Positions 34,047 through 41,489 of a stretch of 64,000 nt of DNA are shown one piece after another. Positions within the stretch are counted from its first letter, which is position 1, and every line of letters starts with the position of its first letter. The position numbers and the translations under genes are program-made. Source of the DNA: JACPFJ01 sp036504875 (GTDB lineage Bacteria; Desulfobacterota; Desulfuromonadia; Geobacterales; Pseudopelobacteraceae); assembly GCA_036504875.1 (NCBI GenBank), contig DASXUK010000003.1, forward strand, positions 186,001 to 250,000. Reading direction: 5' to 3'. Under the pieces are notes generated by a model, which was not told the origin of the DNA, did not search any database, and saw only the letters and a program-made list of their open reading frames with translations.

Positions 34047-35560
34047 CCATACTAAGATCGGGCTCCAACTGCATGGGAATCTATGAATCCAGCTCTACCG
34101 GGCTTATCATTGATGCCTGCGATTATTATCGCACCTTTTACAGCACTGCTCGCAAGGCCCGTCGCTATATACTAATGACTGGCTGGCAGTTCGACACTGA
34201 AGTAGCTTTGTTAAGGGGAAAGGATGCTGAAAAGACGGCTGTTGATGTCCATTTCATTCGCTTTCTAGAAGCACTCTGCGAAAAAAATCACGAACTGGAA
34301 ATATACCTTTTGGCCTGGGATTTCACTGTTTTTTTTACGCTGGAGCGGGAGTGGTTTCAAGATATCATCTTCAACTGGTCCACCAATGAGCGGATTCACT
34401 TTTGGTTTGATAACAAACATGCCTTTAATGCAACCCACCACCAGAAGCTGGTAATAATTGACGGCGAGATTGCCTTCGTCGGTGGTATGGATATCTGCTC
34501 GTCACGCTGGGATGACCGGCAGCATCTGCTTGAAAATCTGGAAAGAAAAGATGCCGATGGTACCATTTACGGCTCATATCACGACATCCAGTCCTATCAC
34601 ACCGGCCCGATTGTTAAGGAACTGGTCGATATTTTCCGGCAACGCTGGAGCGATTCAGGAGCCGGCACTCTGCGTTTATCCACATCGGATGGCCATGTAC
34701 CGGCATTTGACAAGGCATCCTTATTTCCTTTGGCGGCTGCCAGAGTGGCTGTCAGCCGCACCCAGGCCAAAAACCTGCAGCCTCCACTGAAAGAGATCCT
34801 GGAGGTCCGGACTCTATTCATTGATGCCATAATGGCTGCTGAAAAACTGATTTATCTGGAAAACCAGTATTTTAGCTCACAGGCCATCTATTGGACGCTA
34901 ATAGACCGGCTGACCACCCCCGACAAATCAAGGCTACAAATTGTGATGATCCTGCCCGATCGACTTCCTTATACGGAAGAGTTATTCCTCGGATTACCGC
35001 AGATGAAGATGCTGCGCTCCCTACAACAGGTCGCTGATGAAAACGGGCATGACCTGCGGGTTTATTCCACGATCTGCGTAAAGGATGGGGAGCGGAAAAT
35101 GACCTTTATACATTCCAAGCTGCTTTTGGTTGATGACCATTTCCTGACAATTGGTTCGGCCAATATTACCAACCGCAGCATGAAACTTGATACTGAGCTG
35201 AATGTAACCTGGGAGGCTGAATCCGAGAAAGATGCTGCGCTGATTAACACCATCCGGCGAGTACGGACCTCGTTACTGGCAGAACATGCCGGACTGTATG
35301 GCCAGGACGCTGAACATCAATTTGTGCAGGTTGATGGATTGATCAATCGTCTCGACCACCTGGTGGCTGATCCTGAGACACGCCTATGCCGCTACTCACC
35401 CGAACCGCCCCTGGAAAGCCCCTGGCCTGATGCGCTGCTGGAACCGATTGCTCGTATAGTCGACCCGGAAGAGGATTTTTTTGAAAATATCTCGACCTAT
35501 ACAGCAAAAGCCTTTGCCAAAGGTGTCCGCCTGCTTAATCAGATTATAGCTGGCATATAA
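34043..35560 (+). CDS. Phospholipase D-family protein
   Basis: 505 residues with two HKD motifs, as needed for one PLD active site: HHQKLVIIDGEIAFVGGMD in the first half and FIHSKLLLVDDHFLTIGSANITNRS in the second. No signal peptide or transmembrane helix is obvious. PLD-type enzymes hydrolyse or exchange phosphatidyl groups. Coupled to the EEP gene by an ATGA overlap and next to the VTT protein. Cardiolipin synthase-like activity is possible, but the layout matches the VTT/PLD/EEP set better than Cls, since Cls usually has membrane helices. Confidence 0.88.
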   Translation: MTILRSGSNCMGIYESSSTGLIIDACDYYRTFYSTARKARRYILMTGWQFDTEVALLRGKDAEKTAVDVHFIRFLEALCEKNHELEIYLLAWDFTVFFTLEREWFQDIIFNWSTNERIHFWFDNKHAFNATHHQKLVIIDGEIAFVGGMDICSSRWDDRQHLLENLERKDADGTIYGSYHDIQSYHTGPIVKELVDIFRQRWSDSGAGTLRLSTSDGHVPAFDKASLFPLAAARVAVSRTQAKNLQPPLKEILEVRTLFIDAIMAAEKLIYLENQYFSSQAIYWTLIDRLTTPDKSRLQIVMILPDRLPYTEELFLGLPQMKMLRSLQQVADENGHDLRVYSTICVKDGERKMTFIHSKLLLVDDHFLTIGSANITNRSMKLDTELNVTWEAESEKDAALINTIRRVRTSLLAEHAGLYGQDAEHQFVQVDGLINRLDHLVADPETRLCRYSPEPPLESPWPDALLEPIARIVDPEEDFFENISTYTAKAFAKGVRLLNQIIAGI

Positions 35561-35762
35561 TCCTTCCAAGTTACTCACCACGCCCAGCCTTGTTTTCAAG
35601 GCGGATGTTCCTTGACCCATCCTTTTCTGCCCAGGTTATACAAAACACCGTGTTCATGCCCATCCCTTAAAACAAACAATATATGTTGGACCTTTAATAA
35701 TTCATGCTATTATCCGGTTTGCAATTTTCAACCAACCTAAGCTTGCCACAAGAGTATATATC

Positions 35763-38552
35763 GTGATTGCCTCCCTTTTACGCCTGAAAAACTGGAGTAT
35801 CCTGGCCAAGATTATCGGCATTAACCTGGTAGTTCTGGTCATCTGTTTCAGTGCCATCATGCTGTATGTCCTACCGCTGTATGAAGAACGGCTTATGGAT
35901 GAGCATAAGCATTTTGTCTCCGCCATGGTCACCATGGCACATGAGGTGGTCGAACATCATTACGCAAGCATAGCCCGTGATGGCGCCTCGGAACTTGTGG
36001 CCAAGCAACGCGCGGTTGCACAGTTGAAAGCAATGTGCCGGGGCAATGACTATTTTTGGATTCATGATACTAGCATGACCATGGTAGCACATCCCCATGC
36101 CCCGCAACTTGATGGGACCAGCCTCGCCGATTATCAAGATTCTTATGGTACCAGCGTGTTCAGGGAAATGAATCGCATTGCTCTTTCGGAGGGGCAGGGA
36201 TTTTTAAAGTATACTTGGCCCAAACCTTCACAAAAAGAGCAACAACCTAAAATATCCTACGTAAAACTGTTCAAACCGTGGGGGTGGGTGGTCGGGAGCG
36301 GCATCTATGTGGATGATATATCTACGGAAGCTTCAGAGCTGCGGAACAAGGTATTGATACTGGGTTATGTTCTGCTACTGAGTATAATCGTTTTTTCGGT
36401 CTATGCTGCCAAAATGATCAACCGGCCGCTGCAGGACGCGGTCCGCCTGACCAGCGAGATTATCGGTCCGGAGCAAGCTGAAAATGACAAGCTGCACACG
36501 CTCTTCGAGCCTCGTCTGTTGCTGAATGGCATCACCCGCATGGTATCTGAGCTGAAACAGGCAAAAGAGGATTCCGAGCAGGCGAACCGGGCCAAGAGTG
36601 ACTTCTTGGCCAACATGAGCCATGAAATACGCACCCCAATGAACGGTGTCATCGGTATGACCGGACTGCTTCTCGATACCGAGCTGACCGAAGAACAGCG
36701 GCGTTTCGCCGAGACTGTGCGTACCAGCGCGGAATCGCTTCTTGTACTCATCAACGACATTCTGGATTTTTCAAAGATTGCAGCCGGAAAGCTGGATCTG
36801 GAAACCCTTGATTTCGACCTGCAGAACCTTTTAGAGGATTTCGCCGCTATACTTGCTCTGCGGGCTCATGACAAGGGGTTGGAACTGCTCTGTGCTGCGG
36901 ACCCCCAAGTCCCGGTGCTTCTTCGTGGCGACCCGGGCCGTCTGCGCCAGATTCTCACTAATCTGGTGGGCAACGCCATTAAATTCACTCATTCAGGCGA
37001 AGTAGAGGTGCGCATCACGCTGCAAGCCGAAACTGATGAAACGGTCTGGCTTCGCTTCACTGTGCGTGACACCGGCATTGGAATTCCTAAAGACAAGGTT
37101 AGCCTGCTCTTCCACAAGTTTACCCAGGCGGATGCCTCGACCACGCGCCAGTACGGTGGCACCGGGTTAGGCCTGGCCATCTCCAAGCAACTCACGGAAC
37201 TGATGGGAGGCGAAGTTGGCGTTGAGAGCGAAGATGGCTGCGGATCGGAGTTCTGGTTTACAGTTAGACTGGGCAAACAGCCGGAAGGTTCAAAAGCAAT
37301 TGTAGATTCACCGTCGGATTTAGGCGGAGTACGGGTGCTGGTTGTGGACGACAACTCCACAAACAGAGAAATCCTGATAACCCGCATGCTTTCATGGGAG
37401 ATGCGGGCCGCCGAGGCACCGGATGGTTCAGCGGCGCTCCAGGCCCTCCTTCAAGCACAGGAAGAAGGGGATCCATTTAGAATCGCCGTGATTGACATGC
37501 AGATGCCCGGCATGGACGGAGATGCGCTAGGCTTGGCAATAAAGGCCAATGAACGTCTAGCCGGCACCGGCATGGTGTTGCTGACCTCTTTGGGTATAAG
37601 AGGCAAAGCGACCCGCTATGCAGAGATCGGTTTTGCAGCTTGCCTGACCAAGCCTGTGCGCTATCAGGCACTGAAGAACATGTTATCCTTAGCGTTATCG
37701 GGTGGTAATACAGCCGTGCCTCAGCCAATGCACCATTCTGAAGTCGATCTGCAGAACCTGTTCATAGGGTGCAAGGCCCGCATTCTGCTGGCCGAAGACA
37801 ACATCACCAATCAACAAGTGGCCTTGGGTATCCTTAAAAAACTGGGTCTTTCGGCCGACGTCGTCGTTAATGGCGCCGAGGCATTAAAGGCACTCGAAAA
37901 CATTGCCTACGACCTGGTCCTGATGGATGTACAGATGCCGGTGATGGATGGCTTGGAAACTTCCCGCGCTATCCGTAATCCACAAAACACAGTCCTTGAT
38001 CATACCATCCCGATCATCGCCATGACCGCCCATGTCATGCCTGGCGACCGGGAAAAATGTTTAGCAGCCGGTATGGATGATTATTTATCAAAACCTTTAT
38101 CGCCGCAAAGGTTGGCCGAGACACTGGATAAATACCTAGCCCGAGAAACGGGTCAAGACCACCGGATGAATAATGAGCCAGTACTACAAGCTGCACTGTC
38201 CGGGGTTAGCGAACCTCCAATATGGGACAAGGCGGCAATACTGGAGCGTCTGATGGAGGATGAAGATTTGACGATGGAGATTGCGGAGGCCTTCCTGGTG
38301 GATATCCCGCACCAGCTCCAGGCATTAAAAGCATTTTTGGCAGCCGGTGATATCTTGGGCGCCGAGCGCCAGGCGCATACCATAAAGGGCGCATCCGCCA
38401 ATGTCGGAGGAGAAAGATTGCGGGCCGTGGCCCTAGAACTCGAGAAAGCTGCCAAGGCCCGCAACTTGAATGAAGCCGGAGGACACATGGCGGAACTGGA
38501 AGCTCAATTTGACCGCTTAAAGGATGCGATGACAAGGAATCAGGTGTTGTAG
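35763..38552 (+). CDS. Hybrid sensor histidine kinase (Cache-HAMP-HisKA-HATPase-REC-REC-HPt)
   Basis: 929 residues. Transmembrane helices are near 18-38 and 196-216; between them is a periplasmic sCache-type domain with NDYFWIHDTSMTMVAHPHAPQLDGTSL and FKPWGWVVGSGIYVDDI. A HAMP-like linker is followed by HisKA with phospho-His287 in FLANMSHEIRTPMNGVIGM, an HATPase with NAIKFT and GTGLGLAI, then two receiver domains (IAVIDMQMPGMDG and DLVLMDVQMPVMDG), and an HPt domain with AHTIKGASANVGG. A ligand such as a small organic acid is typical for sCache. Start GTG 35763. No partner response regulator is adjacent. Confidence 0.9.
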   Translation: MIASLLRLKNWSILAKIIGINLVVLVICFSAIMLYVLPLYEERLMDEHKHFVSAMVTMAHEVVEHHYASIARDGASELVAKQRAVAQLKAMCRGNDYFWIHDTSMTMVAHPHAPQLDGTSLADYQDSYGTSVFREMNRIALSEGQGFLKYTWPKPSQKEQQPKISYVKLFKPWGWVVGSGIYVDDISTEASELRNKVLILGYVLLLSIIVFSVYAAKMINRPLQDAVRLTSEIIGPEQAENDKLHTLFEPRLLLNGITRMVSELKQAKEDSEQANRAKSDFLANMSHEIRTPMNGVIGMTGLLLDTELTEEQRRFAETVRTSAESLLVLINDILDFSKIAAGKLDLETLDFDLQNLLEDFAAILALRAHDKGLELLCAADPQVPVLLRGDPGRLRQILTNLVGNAIKFTHSGEVEVRITLQAETDETVWLRFTVRDTGIGIPKDKVSLLFHKFTQADASTTRQYGGTGLGLAISKQLTELMGGEVGVESEDGCGSEFWFTVRLGKQPEGSKAIVDSPSDLGGVRVLVVDDNSTNREILITRMLSWEMRAAEAPDGSAALQALLQAQEEGDPFRIAVIDMQMPGMDGDALGLAIKANERLAGTGMVLLTSLGIRGKATRYAEIGFAACLTKPVRYQALKNMLSLALSGGNTAVPQPMHHSEVDLQNLFIGCKARILLAEDNITNQQVALGILKKLGLSADVVVNGAEALKALENIAYDLVLMDVQMPVMDGLETSRAIRNPQNTVLDHTIPIIAMTAHVMPGDREKCLAAGMDDYLSKPLSPQRLAETLDKYLARETGQDHRMNNEPVLQAALSGVSEPPIWDKAAILERLMEDEDLTMEIAEAFLVDIPHQLQALKAFLAAGDILGAERQAHTIKGASANVGGERLRAVALELEKAAKARNLNEAGGHMAELEAQFDRLKDAMTRNQVL

Positions 38553-38601
38553 GTTGGAAGATGATCAAGCATTAAATGAAGTAAGTATTGCCGCAGAGAC
38601 A

Positions 38602-38640
38602 CAAAACCCCGTTCCATCTTTTATGATGGCGGGGTTTTGG
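38602..38640. terminator. Bidirectional terminator between hybrid kinase and a hypothetical gene
   Basis: AAAACCCCG-TT-CCATC pairs with GATGG-CGGGGTTTT (14 bp with a two-base bulge), flanked by A-rich and T-rich runs. It lies between convergent genes, so it can serve both. Confidence 0.8.
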
Positions 38641-38656
38641 CTTTAATCCCTGGCAA

Positions 38657-39019
38657 TCAGGAATCTACCGGATTACCACGAGTTTCAGTATCAAAGATTG
38701 TCAGCAGGGTCTCGGGGCTGTATATGCAGACCTCTTTGTGTACCCCTTGTTTCCCCTGATGCATCCATTCCACCTTCTCGCCGGATGGTTCCCATATCAG
38801 ATTAACCCGCGTCCCGCCAATCCGCTTTAATTCATTCCACATATCATCCATGGTCAACAGGTCGACACCAGCGATTTCCTCTTTGCTGGAGATAGTATCC
38901 ATAAACCTGTCGATCAGGTCATAATCAAGGAAATCCTCTTCCTTACGCCACCATTTGACAAACTGGTGCTGGGGGCTTCGTTTTTGATTGATTACGGCTT
39001 CAATTTCACGCCCTCTCAT
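38657..39019 (-). CDS. Hypothetical protein
   Basis: 120 residues, soluble and acidic, no signal peptide or transmembrane segment. It contains Trp-rich FVKWWRKEEDFLDYDL and GTRVNLIWEPSGEKVEWMHQG. No family recognised. The ATG at 39017-39019 has AGGGG seven bases upstream. Nothing in the context gives a function; it lies between a hybrid kinase and rhlE, the latter upstream on the same strand with 170 bases between. Confidence 0.55.
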   Translation of the reverse strand: MRGREIEAVINQKRSPQHQFVKWWRKEEDFLDYDLIDRFMDTISSKEEIAGVDLLTMDDMWNELKRIGGTRVNLIWEPSGEKVEWMHQGKQGVHKEVCIYSPETLLTIFDTETRGNPVDS

Positions 39020-39190
39020 GACAGACCCCTTTCAAGTATCAGCGCCTTGCCAAGATGCTTATAGTTCGCTTCATATGATTTAATTATACCGCTTGCTTCC
39101 AGAAATAAAAGCAACTGGCAGGTAAAGGTTTTATAAAAAAAGGCGGCTTATTTACAAGCCGCCCAAAAAGCTAAGATTTCAGTATTTGTT

Positions 39191-40513
39191 TTATCGAGCC
39201 CTGGGAGAGCGCTGCGGATGACGCGCTGCTGGAGCAGAGGGATTATGTGGTGCTTTGCTAGGGATTACTTTCGGCTTGGCTGCCTTGGTTCCCGCGGATA
39301 CGCTATTGCCCTGGCCAGACTTGTTTTGGGGCCTTCGCACCTGCGGAGGACGCGGTGGGCGGGCAAATTCAATGTCTTTATGAGGTGCGGTAACGGCGTA
39401 ATCAAAACCAGCCACTGTTTTGCGCTCAAGTTGGGCATTGAGTTTCTTCTCGATATTTCGGACCATGAAAGAATCATCGTTTGTCACCAGGGTAAAGGCA
39501 TCGCCACTCCTGGCTGCGCGGCCGGTCCGGCCGATACGATGGACATAAGCTTCGGGGGTGTCAGGCATATCATAGTTGATGACATGCGAAATCTGGGACA
39601 CATCTATGCCTCGTGCAGCAATATCGGTTGCCACCAGAATCTGATAAGTGCCATCACGAAAGCCGTCCAGCGCCGCCTGGCGTCGGTTCTGGGAGAGATT
39701 CCCCTGCAGCGAGGCGGCCTTGTAACCAGTTTTTTCAAGCTGCTCACCCAATCGTTTGGCACGGTGTTTTGTCTTGGTGAATACAAGGACCGACTCGGTA
39801 TCAGTATGTTGCAACAATTCCAGCAACAAGGCTGTTTTGAGATGCTGGGCAACCGGATAAAGGGCATGCGTAACTGTAACCGGCGGAGCAGTATTGCCCA
39901 CCTGAACAGTGGCCGGATCGCGCAGGATGTCACTAGCCAGTATGCGTATATCGGGCGGCATGGTGGCTGAAAATAACAGTGTCTGGCGGTGTTGGGGGAT
40001 CTGTTTCAGGATCCTTTTGATGTCGGGTAAAAAGCCCATATCAAACATCTGGTCGGCCTCGTCCAGCACCAGCACCTCAAGATGCTTTAAATCTATGACA
40101 CCCTGATTCATAAGGTCCAGCAACCGTCCCGGGCAGGCTACGACAATTTCCACGCCCCGCTTCAATTTTTCGATCTGCGGGTTGACAGCCACGCCGCCAT
40201 AGATGGTGATGCTTTTCAGACGGGCCTGCCGGCCCAACTGGCTGATCGACTCGTTGATCTGCTCCGCCAGTTCGCGCGTCGGCGCGATTACCAGGGCGCG
40301 CACTTTGCCCCGCTCTCCCTGCATCAGTCGGTTCAATATTGGCAGTGCAAAAGCGGCGGTCTTACCGGTGCCGGTCTGAGCCAGCCCCATAACATCACGG
40401 CCAAGAATGACTATCGGTATTGCCTGTTCCTGAATTGGGGTCGGTGTTGTATAACCGGCTGCCTTTATCCCGGCAGCTATCACAGGATGAAAATTAAAAG
40501 ATTGAAAACCCAT
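39191..40513 (-). CDS. rhlE: DEAD-box RNA helicase, RhlE type
   Basis: 440 residues. Helicase motifs in order: Q motif FNFHP-GYTTPTPIQEQAIP, I (AQTGTGKT), Ia (PTRELAEQI), II (DEAD in LVLDEADQMFDMGF), III (SAT), IV (VFTKTKHRAKRL), V (ATDIAARGIDV), VI (HRIGRTGRA). A basic, Pro-rich tail of about 60 residues follows, as in RhlE. It likely acts in RNA remodelling, for example in ribosome assembly or in the cold. AGGAG precedes the ATG. Just upstream is an intrinsic terminator that belongs to csp. Confidence 0.95.
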   Translation of the reverse strand: MGFQSFNFHPVIAAGIKAAGYTTPTPIQEQAIPIVILGRDVMGLAQTGTGKTAAFALPILNRLMQGERGKVRALVIAPTRELAEQINESISQLGRQARLKSITIYGGVAVNPQIEKLKRGVEIVVACPGRLLDLMNQGVIDLKHLEVLVLDEADQMFDMGFLPDIKRILKQIPQHRQTLLFSATMPPDIRILASDILRDPATVQVGNTAPPVTVTHALYPVAQHLKTALLLELLQHTDTESVLVFTKTKHRAKRLGEQLEKTGYKAASLQGNLSQNRRQAALDGFRDGTYQILVATDIAARGIDVSQISHVINYDMPDTPEAYVHRIGRTGRAARSGDAFTLVTNDDSFMVRNIEKKLNAQLERKTVAGFDYAVTAPHKDIEFARPPRPPQVRRPQNKSGQGNSVSAGTKAAKPKVIPSKAPHNPSAPAARHPQRSPRAR

Positions 40514-40535
40514 AAAACTCCTTTGTCTTTATAAA

Positions 40536-40565
40536 AGAAAAAAGCCTCGGCTCAGGCCGAGGCTT
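40536..40565 (-). terminator. Intrinsic terminator between csp and rhlE
   Basis: On the minus strand AAGCCTCGGC pairs perfectly with GCCGAGGCTT around CTGA and runs into six T residues. It lies 130 bases after the csp stop and 22 bases before the rhlE ATG, leaving no space for a promoter between it and the rhlE ribosome binding site. Confidence 0.9.
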
Positions 40566-40695
40566 GCGATATTACTTTAGCTGCGACTGCACAAAGCTTG
40601 CCGGTACCAAATAATAATATGGCGGGCATAAAACTCATAATTTACTTATGGTTATGACTATTTCAATACTCGCAGTTGTTTCTCAACAAGATGCA

Positions 40696-40896
40696 TTAGA
40701 TCTTTGTTACGTTGGCTGCCTGAAGCCCTTTAGGACCCTTGACGATATCAAATTGAACCGCATCACCTTCGGCCAAAGACTTGAAACCATTGCCGCCAAT
40801 GGCGGAGAAATGAACAAAAATATCCTCGCCATCCTCCTGCTCAAGAAACCCGAAACCCTTGCTGTCGTTAAACCATTTTACCTTACCTGTTGTCAT
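40696..40896 (-). CDS. CspA-family cold-shock protein
   Basis: 66 residues, one cold-shock domain with KGFGFLEQEDG and IFVHFSAI motifs and the ending KGLQAANVTKI. It closely resembles the copy at 27587. The ATG is at 40894-40896; upstream in-frame residues are not family-like. The gene lies just upstream of the DEAD-box helicase gene, two RNA-remodelling genes in a row. Confidence 0.95.
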   Translation of the reverse strand: MTTGKVKWFNDSKGFGFLEQEDGEDIFVHFSAIGGNGFKSLAEGDAVQFDIVKGPKGLQAANVTKI

Positions 40897-40982
40897 ACTT
40901 CTTTCCTCATGATCCTTCTTTGTGTAATGCACCTGCGATGGCGCAGATGTTTATAAATTAAATTATTTAACCAAAACAGCTT

Positions 40983-41183
40983 TCAGTCCCGCTCAGGCTT
41001 ACGATAGCGCATCGCTTTCCTGCGTCTGCGGGCAGCCTCAAGCTGCTTGCGTTTTTTCTTCACTGATGGTTTTTCGTAAAACTGTCGGTTTTTGACAGCC
41101 TTAAGAATGCCTTCCTTCTGTATCATACGCTTAAGATCGCGAAGTGCCCTATCGATATCGTTTGCATGTACGATGATGCTCAT
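40983..41183 (-). CDS. rpsU: 30S ribosomal protein S21
   Basis: 66 residues: MSIIVHANDIDRALRDLKRMIQ-KEGILKAVKNRQFYEKPS followed by a highly basic tail (KKKRKQLEAARRRRKAMRYRK). The ATG at 41183 has GGAGGAG nine bases upstream. Its leader contains a terminator-like hairpin, which is described separately. A csp gene follows on the same strand, 87 bases downstream. Confidence 0.95.
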   Translation of the reverse strand: MSIIVHANDIDRALRDLKRMIQKEGILKAVKNRQFYEKPSVKKKRKQLEAARRRRKAMRYRKPERD

Positions 41184-41203
41184 AGGCAACTCCTCCGCGT
41201 ATA

Positions 41204-41241
41204 ATAAAAACCCCAAGAGCTTCTAAAGTCCCTGGGGGGTT
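41204..41241 (-). terminator. Terminator-like hairpin in the rpsU leader (candidate attenuator)
   Basis: On the minus strand CCCCAGGG pairs with CTCTTGGGG-type sequence (eight bp with two wobbles), and the stem ends in GGGGTTTTTATT. It lies 20 bases upstream of the rpsU ATG and downstream of the predicted promoter. Since no other minus-strand gene is upstream, it belongs to the rpsU transcript. Confidence 0.55.
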
Positions 41242-41267
41242 ATTAACTTCAAAAGATTTCTTACTTT

Positions 41268-41295
41268 ATCATATTCCTAGATAGCTGTATGTAAA
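41268..41295 (-). promoter_or_regulatory. rpsU promoter
   Basis: Minus strand: -35 TTTACA (41290-41295) and -10 TATGAT (41268-41273), 16 bases apart, both matching consensus at five of six positions. The leader to the rpsU start would be about 80 bases long and include the hairpin at 41204-41241. Confidence 0.6.
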
Positions 41296-41419
41296 ATAAT
41301 TCACGTTTTTTTAACAATCTTAATTTTAAGCTCTCTAGCCACCAGCAGAAGTCACACAATTGAAATTCCAATACCGCTGATCAGTATCAGTGCTACCACT
41401 CATGCAATCCCCTTTTATG

Positions 41420-41448
41420 TTGAGCAGTCATCGATTTTGTGATATTTT
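41420..41448 (+). promoter_or_regulatory. Candidate secA promoter
   Basis: TTGAGC (41420-41425) and TATTTT (41443-41448) with a 17-base spacer, about 42 bases before the secA ATG. The boxes are only moderate matches. The rest of 41296-41419 shows nothing further. Confidence 0.4.
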
Positions 41449-41489
41449 ATTAAGCTATTTTGCAATTATCCATTCAGCAGGAGAAATAA

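Noticed and set aside
39218..39970. 250-residue open frame opposite rhlE
   Set aside because: Shadow of the helicase gene; sequence has no family character.
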